Source: Microcoleus vaginatus_C (lineage in GTDB: Bacteria; Cyanobacteriota; Cyanobacteriia; Cyanobacteriales; Microcoleaceae). From it: a stretch of 64,000 nt of DNA. This document shows positions 8,186-16,999 of this stretch, piece after piece. Position 1 is the first letter of the stretch. Every line of letters starts with the position of its first letter. Made by a program: the position numbers and the translations under genes. A model generated the notes under the pieces. It saw nothing but the letters and a program-made list of their open reading frames with translations, was not told where the DNA came from and did no database searches. The DNA lies in NCBI GenBank assembly GCA_040004035.1, contig JAMPLN010000011.1, one strand, 5' to 3'.

Positions 8186-9079
8186 ATGACTGTTGCCTAT
8201 CCCCGCAAGCTTCGCAACGCTATGGGAGCGCGCGAAATTTTAGCTAATGTAGTGCGCGATCGCGAAATTCACTTGATCACCCTCAACCGCTACCGCTACA
8301 GCGAACAGCGTAGTTGCAAAGACCTCACCGACGTGATCGAACGGCTAGACGGGGAACCGGCCGAACTCGTGCGCGACCTGTCCCGGCACATTTCCGACGA
8401 AGCGCGACACGCGATGTGGCTCACCGACTTGCTGGTAGACCTCGGCCAAAATGTGGGAACGCCGCCGGGAATTTCCTACATTGACGAATTTGACCGCCTG
8501 CTGAACAAAGAACAATACCGCAACCTCGATGACGGTATAATTGCAGTTTTAGCCGCAATCAATGTCACCGAAAAGCGGGGCTGCGAATACTTTTCAGCGC
8601 ACATCCACGCCCTCAAACAGGCTCCCCAAACCGCAGAAAACGTCAAAATCCGCGAAACCATCGAAAAGATTTTTCCCGAAGAAGCTGGTCACGTCCGCTG
8701 GGGCAACCGCTGGCTGGCCCAAATCGCCGACAAAAGCCCGGAACACCGCCAGAAGGTGGAACAGGCAAAGCGCAAGTATGTGGCGATCGAACAAGCAGCT
8801 TTTGAATCGGGAATGGATATCATGTTGGGGGCAGAACTGCGCCGCGTCACGCGCCTCGTGGATATTGCCAACACCATGCCGATGTGGGAACGCCCGCAAT
8901 ACCTGATGGAACGCTTGCCCGCAAGCCTGCTGGCCCCCGACCTGCAAATGACCAGAGTCGATGTAGCTCAGCGCGCCTGGAACCGCGACCCGCAGGCATT
9001 TATGGAGAAATTAGTACCCATGTTCCTCAACGGCTTGAATACCATTGAGAAGAAGCCGGCGACTAAGCCCAAGCCTTAA
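8186..9079 (+). CDS. ferritin-like di-iron protein
   Basis: 297 residues from ATG 8186 (MTVAYPRKL). The frame is open upstream to 8114, but those 24 residues are basic, follow no ribosome-binding site and do not look like the family. The helical core carries two ExxH pairs, in SDEARHAMW and PEEAGHVRW, with extra carboxylates in VRDREIH and NVTEKRGCEYF. This is the ligand pattern of a four-helix di-iron site. The related family includes oxygenases and iron-storage-like proteins; the reaction here is not predictable. C-terminus is Lys/Pro-rich (KKPATKPKP). Confidence 0.7.
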   Translation: MTVAYPRKLRNAMGAREILANVVRDREIHLITLNRYRYSEQRSCKDLTDVIERLDGEPAELVRDLSRHISDEARHAMWLTDLLVDLGQNVGTPPGISYIDEFDRLLNKEQYRNLDDGIIAVLAAINVTEKRGCEYFSAHIHALKQAPQTAENVKIRETIEKIFPEEAGHVRWGNRWLAQIADKSPEHRQKVEQAKRKYVAIEQAAFESGMDIMLGAELRRVTRLVDIANTMPMWERPQYLMERLPASLLAPDLQMTRVDVAQRAWNRDPQAFMEKLVPMFLNGLNTIEKKPATKPKP

Positions 9080-9152
9080 ATACGATCGCGAATCCGGTTG
9101 AAACCGCTGTGCAAGTCAAACTTGCGTCTGCCTTCGCAAACAAGCGAGATAT

Positions 9153-9183
9153 ACTGGTTCCCAGGCATAGCCTGGGAACCAGT
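9153..9183. repeat. 14-bp inverted repeat after the ferritin-like gene
   Basis: Arms 9153-9166 and 9170-9183 (ACTGGTTCCCAGGC and its complement) pair perfectly around ATA. It stands 74 bases past the stop codon without a clear T-run. It probably is a dispersed palindrome that can also act as a terminator or mRNA end. Confidence 0.6.
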
Positions 9184-9255
9184 TATTTAAAGTCATAATT
9201 TTAAGCTTTAGCCAGTAAACTGATTATTGGAATAGTTTTCCATCTAAATATAATC

Positions 9256-9759
9256 ATGACTACCAGCGAGCCGAACATACAAACAGCTTCCACAGAAAGC
9301 CTCTCAAGTGAAAGTGCGATCGCCTCCGAGCAGGTCGAAAAAGCCACAGCCGTCACCTATGCAGAAGAAATTGAAACTGTCATCGCCAGCATGGCTGTAG
9401 ACCAAAAAGTGATGGTCGGTCAAAGTGAAGCTGGCGGACATCTTTGGAAGTTCAAGTACGGCAGTGTCGAAGTGTTCGTGCAACTTACGGGCGAAACCGA
9501 AGATGATACTTTGGCTGTTTGGGCTTTTGTACTGCAGTTGCCAGCGAAGAATGAAGCTCAATTAATGCGGAAAATTCTAGAAATGAATTGGCTGTCTACT
9601 TTAGAATCTCATTTTGCCATTGTTGATAATCAAGTTGCCGTAGTATCGACTCGGACGATGGCGGAAATCTCGGCCGGGGAAATTTCTCGGGTTATTACTA
9701 TTGTGGCTACGATCGCCGATGATAACGATGACGTGTTGCAAGCAGAATTCAGTCAGTAG
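9256..9759 (+). CDS. YbjN-domain protein
   Basis: 167 residues. A Ser/Thr/Glu-rich, probably disordered N-terminus of about 35 residues precedes a compact alpha/beta domain (about 40-155). The pattern matches YbjN / type III secretion chaperone-like proteins: LWKFKYGSVEVFVQL, LQLPAKNEAQLMRKILEMN, then a hydrophobic helix. In cyanobacteria these are small cytosolic proteins of unclear role, often thought to be chaperone-like. ATG 9256 is the first start. Monocistronic by appearance, with hairpins on both sides. Confidence 0.7.
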   Translation: MTTSEPNIQTASTESLSSESAIASEQVEKATAVTYAEEIETVIASMAVDQKVMVGQSEAGGHLWKFKYGSVEVFVQLTGETEDDTLAVWAFVLQLPAKNEAQLMRKILEMNWLSTLESHFAIVDNQVAVVSTRTMAEISAGEISRVITIVATIADDNDDVLQAEFSQ

Positions 9760-9766
9760 TCATTAG

Positions 9767-9821
9767 GGTGCGCGACTTTTGAGAGATCCCCACTCCGCTA
9801 AATTATTGGCAGTCGCGCACC
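9767..9821. repeat. long-loop inverted repeat between convergent genes
   Basis: GGTGCGCGACT (9767-9777) pairs with AGTCGCGCACC (9811-9821) across 33 bases. A third copy of GTGCGCGACTTTTG follows at about 9838. The set lies between the ends of the YbjN gene and the TOPRIM gene and may act as a two-way transcription barrier. Confidence 0.5.
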
Positions 9822-9857
9822 TGACATTTAAGTAGCGTGCGCGACTTTTGGGTTTAT

Positions 9858-10346
9858 TTATTTAAAGAGAAATGGTTTTACAGATGAAGCCATACGCTCT
9901 AATTCTCCTTTGTTGTGTGTGAGGAGTTTATGCCCCCATAATTCATTCGTATCATCAGAGCAATCTTGTGCCAGAGCTTTTCCGATCTCTTCAAAACTTT
10001 TTTTGTTGGTGGCATTCTTTAGATCTTGTGGGTTAGATTGCACTCCCAGAACGAAGACTCTTTCTTTGAACTCTTCTGGAATCTGCTCATTCACATAACT
10101 CCACCGATTTTCCTTTTTATCAAAATCAATGATCAAAATAATCCTTCTTTGTGGATATTGTCGCAGGCGAAGTCCATCATCAATCGTCAATTGATCCACA
10201 GCTTTTTTCCAACCATCAGCAATCGGTAGGACTTGAATTGCATTTTTATCAACGTTAAGGTCTTTAATAAATCCAAGGACAATCTGGCGATTAGCATCAT
10301 CTTCGGGCAATACAAGAAAGTGTTCCTTCTCCCTATTTACTTTCAT
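9858..10346 (-). CDS. small TOPRIM-like protein, partner of the adjacent ATPase
   Basis: 162 residues. An acidic residue after a hydrophobic strand (FLVLPEDDAN, E15) and a DxD at the end of the next core strand (ILIIDFDKKEN, D74 and D76) match the layout of a TOPRIM fold, the metal-dependent nucleic-acid cleaving domain of OLD nucleases and topoisomerases. Its start overlaps the ATPase stop by four bases, so the two are translated together. The pairing recalls the split AAA ATPase plus TOPRIM effectors of PARIS (AriA/AriB) and related defence modules, but this partner is much smaller than AriB. It could be a DUF3226- or DUF4276-like protein; I cannot decide. Nuclease activity is inference. 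Confidence 0.6.
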   Translation of the reverse strand: MKVNREKEHFLVLPEDDANRQIVLGFIKDLNVDKNAIQVLPIADGWKKAVDQLTIDDGLRLRQYPQRRIILIIDFDKKENRWSYVNEQIPEEFKERVFVLGVQSNPQDLKNATNKKSFEEIGKALAQDCSDDTNELWGHKLLTHNKGELERMASSVKPFLFK

Positions 10347-11452
10347 AGTTCTATATCGCCCAGGATTAAAGTCGTTATAAGGTCGCCTGGTACAGGTATA
10401 TCACTGAGTAATCTGACTAAAGTTGGCTCCAAGTGGGTTTTTCGATCGAGTACAAAGGTATTTTCATTGGAAAACTTTCGTATCGCTTCAGGATTATGAG
10501 ATGTTACTAAAATTTGACTGTTACCCTGAAATAAGCGTCGCAATGACATGACAAAATCTCCAACCTCTGATAAGGAGATATAGTTGTCCGGCTCGTCCCA
10601 GAAGCAAAAAAGTGGGCCATAAGATTTGTTTGCCGCTAAGACGACAGCACAAACAAAAAAGCATTTCTCACCATCCGATAAGTCTTTAAAGTCAACACTC
10701 AGATTCGCATTATTGGCTTCAAACCGAACAATCATACTTTTAGAGTCTTTACCGATCTGCTCATTCAGAAAATCCTGAAAGTCAGGCATAACTTCTTGGA
10801 GATATTTATAAACCTGTGTATAGGCGGCAGGATAGCGACTGAGTAACCCAGAAACCCACTCCCCGAAGTTTGAACCATCTCGCTTTGGCTCCAAAGTTTC
10901 ACCGTTTGAGTCTCCAGTCATCAAGCTGGGAATCGGGGCTAAAATGATCGTGCGAGCAAGCCAGGTCTTGAAAATACGAAGTGGGTCAGTCTCTGATTGC
11001 TCCTGAATTACTGGAAGAGCAACAAGATGCCAATCCACAAGAAACTGAGCCTCACGATTTTGTGAGGTCTTATAAAGAGTGACTTGGGCTTCTTTTCGAG
11101 AGTAGATTGGATCTCCTCCAACTAGCAATTGCTCTTCAAAAACTCGAAGGTCTTTAAATTTTTCTGGCAACTCGAAGGCAAGGACATATTTGTATAATTT
11201 CTCGTTAAGTAAGACTTCTATTTCAAACCGGATGGGGACATCCGACCTGCCACGAGCAAAATCTTTTGCATTGACAAGATCGCGAACTCTATTTATGCCT
11301 CGACTGATGGACTGAAATACCTGTAAGACAACAGAAGTAGTTGATTTACCGGCACCATTTTTTCCAATCAAGAGAGCAGATGGCATCCCCTTTATGGGCA
11401 GTTCAAAGTTTTCTAGACATCTGAAGTTGTGTACATATAGTCTTTGGAGCAT
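10343..11452 (-). CDS. AAA_15/AAA_21-type ABC ATPase (SMC/RecF-like)
   Basis: 369 residues. Walker A GKNGAGKS at 30-37, ABC signature LSDGEK at 258-263, Walker B FCFWDEPDN at 282-290 and the H-loop TSHN at 317-320 are all intact. The region between them is shorter than in SMC proteins and lacks a long coiled coil, as in OLD, AriA and similar overcoming-lysogenization ATPases. It should dimerise head-to-tail around ATP. It is translationally coupled to the TOPRIM gene that follows. Probably a sensor/motor for an anti-phage effector; this role is inferred from family and context only. Confidence 0.8.
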   Translation of the reverse strand: MLQRLYVHNFRCLENFELPIKGMPSALLIGKNGAGKSTTSVVLQVFQSISRGINRVRDLVNAKDFARGRSDVPIRFEIEVLLNEKLYKYVLAFELPEKFKDLRVFEEQLLVGGDPIYSRKEAQVTLYKTSQNREAQFLVDWHLVALPVIQEQSETDPLRIFKTWLARTIILAPIPSLMTGDSNGETLEPKRDGSNFGEWVSGLLSRYPAAYTQVYKYLQEVMPDFQDFLNEQIGKDSKSMIVRFEANNANLSVDFKDLSDGEKCFFVCAVVLAANKSYGPLFCFWDEPDNYISLSEVGDFVMSLRRLFQGNSQILVTSHNPEAIRKFSNENTFVLDRKTHLEPTLVRLLSDIPVPGDLITTLILGDIEL

Positions 11453-11668
11453 AGCAAAACAATTCCAAGGAGTGGGAGGTGAAAAAACTTTTTGAACTTT
11501 TTGAAGTGCTTAATTAGGGAATAGGCATTGCCATAAACTTCCAAAAAGTTCGGGTGCTTTTCTGAGCTATAGACGGATGAGTTGCCGAACAATTAATCCC
11601 CGCCGCCAACTTTTACCTCCAACTCGTCAAAAAACACCACTGCCCCAATTTTACTCCGTACTTAAAAC

Positions 11669-12127
11669 TTAATATGCAGGCCCTGCGATCCAAGCAATAG
11701 TGATTCCCAGCCCCAAACCGACAAGCACTTGAAAAGGGGTGTGTCCCAGCAACTCTTTCAGGCGAGCCTCATTAAGGTTGTGATCTTCCTCAAAAAACTC
11801 GTCAATAATTTGGTTGAGGATGCGAGCTTGCTTGCCTGCAGCTTGGCGGACGCCTGCTGCGTCGTACATCACAATAATTGCAAAGATCGCTGCGATCGCA
11901 AAGTCCGGACTTTCCCATCCCATCGTTTGTCCGACTCCAGCAGCCAAAGCGCCCACAAAAGACGAGTGAGCGCTGGGCATTCCCCCCGTTGTTACCAAAT
12001 ACTGAAGATTAAACTTGCGATTTTTGACCAACTCGATCGGCAACTTCATGATCTGAGCCGCCAGACAAGCGAGCAAAGCAACCACGAGTACATGATTGTT
12101 GAATATGCCGCTGCAAATTTCCTGCAT
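11669..12127 (-). CDS. DUF212 (acid phosphatase/VanZ-PAP2-like) membrane protein
   Basis: 152 residues. Hydrophobic segments at about 10-30, 55-70 and 73-90 and at the C-terminus, with the DUF212 hallmark GGMPSAHSS and the following YDAAGVRQAAGKQA segment. The family is distantly related to PAP2 phosphatases and vanadium haloperoxidases; the cyanobacterial and plant members are plastid/thylakoid membrane proteins. It directly follows crtE on the same strand, 14 bases apart, an arrangement seen repeatedly in cyanobacteria, so a role in handling a prenyl diphosphate product is possible but unproven. Confidence 0.85.
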   Translation of the reverse strand: MQEICSGIFNNHVLVVALLACLAAQIMKLPIELVKNRKFNLQYLVTTGGMPSAHSSFVGALAAGVGQTMGWESPDFAIAAIFAIIVMYDAAGVRQAAGKQARILNQIIDEFFEEDHNLNEARLKELLGHTPFQVLVGLGLGITIAWIAGPAY

Positions 12128-12141
12128 AGTGTTTGGTATTT

Positions 12142-13068
12142 CTAGTTACTGCGGCTGGTAATAAAATCGGCGATCGCCAGCAGCGGTAGAGCTTTGCTCC
12201 CAAACACTGCCAATTGAGCCTTAGCATCAGCAACAAGCTGCGAAGCTTGGCGCCGAGACTCCTCAATTCCCCACAAACTCGGATAAGTGACTTTCCCTGC
12301 TTGAACATCTTTGCCAGCAGTTTTGCCCAGTTCTTCTTGGGTAGCAGTAATATCCAGAATGTCGTCAATTATCTGGAAAGCCAGCCCAATATTTTGAGCG
12401 AAACGAGACAGCCGCTGCAAATCTGCAGCAGACGCCCCAGCCAGAATTGCCCCACAAACTACGCAAGCCTCTAACAGCGCGCCTGTTTTGTGAGCGTGAA
12501 TGTAATTCAAAGTTTCCAGAGAAACATCTGTCTTTCCTTCCGATTCCAAATCAACCACCTGACCGCCTACAAGTCCAGCAGCACCCGATGCCCGCGCCAA
12601 ATGGGCGATCGTCTGCAACACCTGTTGGGGGGGTACGTTCTCAGTTTTAGTGGCGATAAATTCAAAAGCATAGGTCAGCAAACCATCGCCCGCCAAAATG
12701 GCGATATCCTCGCCGTAGACTTTGTGGTTCGTCAGTTTGCCGCGCCGGTAGTCGTCATTATCCATTGCCGGCAAATCGTCGTGGATCAGCGACATGGTGT
12801 GGATCATTTCCAAAGCGCAAGCTGTCGGAATTGCCATAGATGTAGTGCCGCCGGCCAGTTCGCAGCTAGCGAGACACAGGATCGGACGCAGGCGCTTGCC
12901 CCCCGCTAGCAGCGAGTAGCGCATTGCTTCGTAAATTTTCTCTGGGTAGATGACCGGGAGTGCACTGTCGAGAGCTACCTCGATCGCCTCTTTTCGATTG
13001 ACTAGATAAGTAGATAGGTCGAAAGAGGATTCCGGTTGGGACGAACCCATTTCTGTTGCCAATACCAT
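12142..13068 (-). CDS. crtE: geranylgeranyl diphosphate synthase
   Basis: 308 residues, a trans-prenyltransferase that condenses isopentenyl diphosphate with allylic diphosphates to C20, feeding carotenoids, phytyl chains and quinones. The first aspartate-rich motif is in LIHDDLPAMDNDD, the second in FQIIDDILD, and the GGKRLRP substrate-binding segment is near residue 56. Length and the KxxGAL segment (HKTGALLEA) fit short-chain synthases of the GGPP/FPP type; in cyanobacteria this single gene is named crtE. ATG 13068 follows AAGGG. It probably forms an operon with the DUF212 gene. Confidence 0.93.
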   Translation of the reverse strand: MVLATEMGSSQPESSFDLSTYLVNRKEAIEVALDSALPVIYPEKIYEAMRYSLLAGGKRLRPILCLASCELAGGTTSMAIPTACALEMIHTMSLIHDDLPAMDNDDYRRGKLTNHKVYGEDIAILAGDGLLTYAFEFIATKTENVPPQQVLQTIAHLARASGAAGLVGGQVVDLESEGKTDVSLETLNYIHAHKTGALLEACVVCGAILAGASAADLQRLSRFAQNIGLAFQIIDDILDITATQEELGKTAGKDVQAGKVTYPSLWGIEESRRQASQLVADAKAQLAVFGSKALPLLAIADFITSRSN

Positions 13069-13258
13069 CCCTTGCTCTCTTGTACTGAATAGTTATGTGG
13101 GATATTGTGAGCCGTTCAGGTCGCATCGTGCCGACTTTTACGGCAGTAGTTGCTCGAACTCCGAGCATCAATTAATCATTCTACGGGTGTTGTTGCACAG
13201 AAAATCTTTGAGTTTTGATAACTTTGTCAAATTACCAGTCAATCTAAAATTTACAATC

Positions 13259-14146
13259 TCAAATATCAAATCCGCTGATTTGTCTGGCAACTTCCAAAAA
13301 CCGCTGCACCGCCGCCGTTGGATCGCTGCGCCAAATTAGAGCGATCGCGACAATGCAGGTTGATTCTGGCAGCGCTTTGTAAACAACCCCGCTGCGCTGG
13401 AAATTTTCCATCGACTCAGGGACGATCGCCACTCCCATCTCGGCGGCTACCAGACTCACAATGGTTTGCATTTGAATTGCTTCTTGAGCTGCGATCGGGC
13501 TAAAACCTGCTTGTTGACAAAGACTGACGATCGCATCGTACAATCCCGGAGCCTGGGAACGCGGAAATAAAATGAACGGTTCGGTGGAAAGTTCGCGTAA
13601 TTCAAGATGCGTGCGATCTGCCGCCGGATGCGTTTCTGGCAGTGCCACGATCAGCGGTTCTCGAAAAACGATTTCAGAATTTATCCCCTCTTCCTCAACC
13701 GGAGGGCGCACGAAGCCGATATCAATTTGCCCGAACCGCAACCGCTGCAACTGTTCGTTTGTCGTCAGTTCGTGCAGTTCGAGCTTGACGGCGGGACACC
13801 GAGTGCGAAACGCCTGCAAAATGGCTGGAACCACGTTGTGTGCAGCAGAACTCACAAAGCCGATCGTCAGTTGGCCGAGTTCGCCCCGACTGGTTTGTCG
13901 GCCGAGTTGAATTGCTCGATCGACTTGCTGCAGAATTTTCCCGGCCTCCTCGAAAAAAACCTGTCCCGCAGCCGTTAAATGCACCGTCCGCTTGGTGCGG
14001 CGAAACAGTTGAAACCCCAACTCTGCCTCTAAATGCTGGATTTGTTGGCTCAGCGGAGGTTGGGCAATATGCAGTTTTTCGGCTGCGCGAGTGAAATTCA
14101 GTTCCTCTGCAACTGCAATGAAATAACGCAAATGCCGAAGTTCCAT
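13259..14146 (-). CDS. LysR-family transcriptional regulator
   Basis: 295 residues. The winged helix-turn-helix (1-60: LRYFIAVAEELNFTRAAEKL, then QPPLSQQIQHLE) is followed by a periplasmic-binding-protein-like effector domain of the BenM/CatM type (about 90-290). It should bind DNA as a tetramer and respond to a small molecule. It is divergent from the GNAT gene across 111 bases, the usual geometry for a LysR regulator and its target, so autoregulation and control of 14258 onward are likely. The AT-rich spacer contains several T-N11-A possibilities, too many to name one. Effector unknown. Confidence 0.9.
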   Translation of the reverse strand: MELRHLRYFIAVAEELNFTRAAEKLHIAQPPLSQQIQHLEAELGFQLFRRTKRTVHLTAAGQVFFEEAGKILQQVDRAIQLGRQTSRGELGQLTIGFVSSAAHNVVPAILQAFRTRCPAVKLELHELTTNEQLQRLRFGQIDIGFVRPPVEEEGINSEIVFREPLIVALPETHPAADRTHLELRELSTEPFILFPRSQAPGLYDAIVSLCQQAGFSPIAAQEAIQMQTIVSLVAAEMGVAIVPESMENFQRSGVVYKALPESTCIVAIALIWRSDPTAAVQRFLEVARQISGFDI

Positions 14147-14257
14147 AGCTCCCCAATCATTAATATCTTAAAAGTATAAGTTGTTAGTTAAACATATATT
14201 GGACATTAATGCTGGCATTTAATACAGTGATTAATAGGCGAGATTGAGAATTAAACA

Positions 14258-14746
14258 ATGGCTAATTTGGATATCAGAATTAGAGAAGCAAAGCTGGCAG
14301 ATTTGGAATTAATTGTGGATTTTATTTCACAAAAAAGCGAGTTTGATGGATGTAAAAATCTGTTGACAGCAACAGCCGATAAATTGCAGCAAACGTTATT
14401 TTGCCAGCCTCCGCTAGTGCGGGTTTTGTTGGCTGAAGTTGCCGGAAAAGCGGTAGGATTTGCTCTTTTTTATTCCTCCTACTCAAGTTTATTGACGCAG
14501 CCGTGTCTTTGGCTTGATGATTTATTTGTGCAAGCTCCTATGCGCGGTATGGGAGTCGGGACAGCGCTGTTAAAGTATTTGGCACAAATTGCTGAGTCCA
14601 CAAATTGCGGGCGGATTGAATGGACTGTTAATACTGCCAATGCGCCGGGAATTGCTTTTTACCAAAAGCAGGGAGCACGGATTTTGGAAAATATTAGGGT
14701 TTGCCGTATTGATGGGGATGGAATTAATCTGCTTGCTGGCAAATGA
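14258..14746 (+). CDS. GNAT-family N-acetyltransferase
   Basis: 162 residues. The core has the substrate strand YSSYSSLLTQPCLWLDDLFV, then motif A MRGMGVGTALLKYL for the acetyl-CoA pyrophosphate, and NAPGIAFYQKQGA, the conserved motif B with the Asn and Tyr of GNAT enzymes. The pattern is close to diamine N-acetyltransferase-like proteins. It sits divergent from a LysR regulator and 60 bases upstream of a methyltransferase on the same strand. Substrate unknown; a polyamine or amino acid is possible. Confidence 0.85.
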   Translation: MANLDIRIREAKLADLELIVDFISQKSEFDGCKNLLTATADKLQQTLFCQPPLVRVLLAEVAGKAVGFALFYSSYSSLLTQPCLWLDDLFVQAPMRGMGVGTALLKYLAQIAESTNCGRIEWTVNTANAPGIAFYQKQGARILENIRVCRIDGDGINLLAGK

Positions 14747-14754
14747 TTTAATAA

Positions 14755-14784
14755 CGAACCGCGAAGGCGCGAAGAACGCGAAGA
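14755..14784 (+). repeat. dispersed GAACCGCGAAG-type repeat, copy 1 of 3
   Basis: Starts CGAACCGCGAAGGCGCGAAG. The reverse complement occurs at 48845-48873 and a degraded copy at about 61118-61140. It is followed here by a purine-rich run that provides the ribosome-binding site of the methyltransferase gene at 14806. All three copies are in intergenic DNA close to a gene start. Confidence 0.65.
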
Positions 14785-14805
14785 GAAGAGGAGAGAAGAG
14801 AAGAG

Positions 14806-15576
14806 ATGTCACAAGATTTTTGGAATTCAGTGCTTTATGAGAAAAATCATGCTTTTGTTTGGCAGTACGGTGAATCGCTTTTGGAGTTGCTGGCTCCGAA
14901 GGCTGGTGAACAAATTCTGGATTTGGGCTGCGGTACGGGGCAGTTAACTGAAAAGATTGGTCAAAGTGGTGCTTTTGTGCAAGGTATTGATTCGTCTTTG
15001 TCGATGATTTCCACGGCAAAAGTTAACTATCCTCACATTAATTTCGCGGCTGCGGATGCGAGGAGTTTCCAAGTAGAAGAGCCGTTAGATGCTGTGTTTT
15101 CTAATGCGGTTTTGCACTGGATTAAGCAGCCGGATGCTGTGATTAATTGTGTGGAAAAAGCGCTGAAGCCGGGAGGGCGTTTTGTGGCTGAGTTTGGTGG
15201 TAAGGGGAATGTGGGGGCGATCGTCCGGGCGCTTTTGAGTGTTTTGTCGGAAATTGGCTGCCAGGAGCCTGAAGCGCTTAATCCTTGGTATTTTCCGAGT
15301 ATTGGTGAGTATGCTGGGCTTTTGGAAAAGCAGGGTTTTGATGTGGGTTATGCGGTTTTGTTTGATCGACCGACTCCCCTAGAAGGTGGCAGCGCGGGTA
15401 TGGTAAATTGGATTGAGATGTTTGCTGGCGGGTTTTTGTCGGGGTTGTCTGATGATGTGCGATCGCAGGTAATTAACGCAGTTGAAGAGCGTTTGCGATC
15501 GGCGCTGTACCGCGATGGTAATTGGATTGCAGATTATCGCCGAATTCGCGTTGTTGCTGTCAAAAATTCCTATTGA
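14806..15576 (+). CDS. class I SAM-dependent methyltransferase
   Basis: 256 residues. SAM-binding motif I is ILDLGCGTGQL (about 38-48), the acidic end of strand 2 is GIDSS, and motif post-I is FAAADARSF. The layout without added domains resembles trans-aconitate methyltransferase-like and ubiquinone/malonyl-ACP methyltransferases (SNAVLHWI segment). Substrate unknown. The start follows an extended GAGAAGAG run. It may be co-transcribed with the GNAT gene. Confidence 0.85.
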   Translation: MSQDFWNSVLYEKNHAFVWQYGESLLELLAPKAGEQILDLGCGTGQLTEKIGQSGAFVQGIDSSLSMISTAKVNYPHINFAAADARSFQVEEPLDAVFSNAVLHWIKQPDAVINCVEKALKPGGRFVAEFGGKGNVGAIVRALLSVLSEIGCQEPEALNPWYFPSIGEYAGLLEKQGFDVGYAVLFDRPTPLEGGSAGMVNWIEMFAGGFLSGLSDDVRSQVINAVEERLRSALYRDGNWIADYRRIRVVAVKNSY

Positions 15577-15703
15577 CAAATATAAGGCTTCAAATCGGGG
15601 AGATTTGTAGCCTTCGTTCACTCAGTATCCCCATCGCGCCGCACGTTAGTCCCAGCAGTTATTTTCTTTTCCTATTGTAACTGCGCTTTTGTGTAGAGCC
15701 CCA

Positions 15704-16087
15704 TCAATTCTCCCCTGCCAAAAACTTACGACTCAGGCTTTTCGGATGTAGAATTTTACAGTCATATTTGTAGGGGTAAGCCGGCCCAATAAAAAATATT
15801 GTTGGCATGATAATTAGCCTCAACCAAAATAGACTCCTCCTTAACAAATAATAATCTAAGTTGGCGCTTCCATAGGGAGCCGGAAGCAAAAACGAACTAA
15901 CACTTAAGGAAATAGCAAATGCTACAAAAGTTACGCTCAAAGCGTTTAGCCCTTCTCGCCAGTGCGACCAATTTCCCGCAGAAAGGCGCGCCGGTAGCCA
16001 TTTGTAAGTTGGCTGATAGCGAAAAACTCGATCGGGAAAATGTGCGATCGTAAATTCGTATCCGCAAACACCCCAACAACTCGGTTT
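15704..16087 (-). pseudogene. 5'-truncated membrane-protein remnant
   Basis: The frame is open from a TAG at 16090-16088 to the stop at 15706-15704 and reads as ordinary protein: a soluble part (YEFTIAHFPDRVFRYQPTY, then WSHWREGLNAL) and two hydrophobic segments. Only its last 79 codons have an ATG (15940). The upstream break coincides with the AACTCGGTTTCTAGGATAAACCGGG repeat that borders the sensor-gene copy, so the front was probably lost when that block arrived. Family unknown. Confidence 0.45.
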
Positions 16088-16123
16088 CTAGGATAAACCG
16101 GGTTGCTAAACACAGACCTTAGT

Positions 16124-16999
16124 TTAAATCTGTTCTTCCCCTTGATTAAAACGCTGAATTACGGGATTTTCCTCGACTTGTAAAATAGTATCATTGGGAA
16201 TAGTGAGAATGCCTGTAAATGAATTTTGGCTTACTTTCAAAACTTGTTCCTTATTTTTGTGTTCGGCAAGTTCTTGCTGTAAATTGTCAATAATTTGTTG
16301 AAACCGAGCCGCTTGTCTCAGCATTTCTTGTACGGCAAAGTCCAGCAATTGCATCAGAGTAGCCACTTGATATTCCAGTAATTGGGTTTCGCAATTATTG
16401 TTATTAGTAACAAAATTTTTAGGATTTTCTGAATATTCAAAAACACTATTTTCGTCGGGGATAGACAATGCTGTTTTGACACTAAGTGCCAAATCTTTAA
16501 ACATTTCAGCCCTGCTTTGGGGAATTTTAACTTTCAGGAACATCACTACCGCAAACAAACTTCCTGACGGCAGAAGTCCCCCAAATCCCAAGACAGACTT
16601 GACATTGTAGGGGATAATTAAAGAATTTTGCTCAGGAATAAAGCGGCTGCCTTTTGCCTCTGATACGTGAAAAATATTTAATACTGCAGGCTCTAATTGC
16701 AGGAACCTTTCTGGCTCAATTCCGAGGAATGTAGGAATATCTAAACCAAACTGCCGGATTATTTCCGAAATCGCCGGCATTTGAGCCACTAATTTTGTGC
16801 TAACTAATGGAATAGCTGTATCTTCTGCTGCTGTGTGCCGAGAATTCCACTGCGGTTGTGTGCCTGCGGCTGCTAGCAGAGTCCAACATTTCATGTCGGC
16901 GGCGGGGGAATTGCCCTCGATCAAGCGGCGGGCGGATTGTTGCAATGAGTCTTCTAATTCCCCGTAGGGATGAGTTTTGAACAAACGCACTAATACCAT
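16124..16999 (-). pseudogene. truncated copy of the sensor-domain protein (paralogue of 35909-36943)
   Basis: 291 codons matching the paralogue at 35909-36943 from its residue 55 on. The first 54 residues are missing. The ATG now used (16999-16997) lies inside the left inverted repeat of the IS630 element, so the apparent start is supplied by the insertion. The central 600 bases are nearly identical to the paralogue, while the last 270 bases differ much more, especially in the coiled-coil part. The domain is a GAF-like input module (FFKTHPYGEL-type motif, here LFKTHPYGEL) found at the front of cyanobacterial PAS/histidine kinases and cyclases; here no output domain follows. Probably non-functional. 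Confidence 0.7.
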
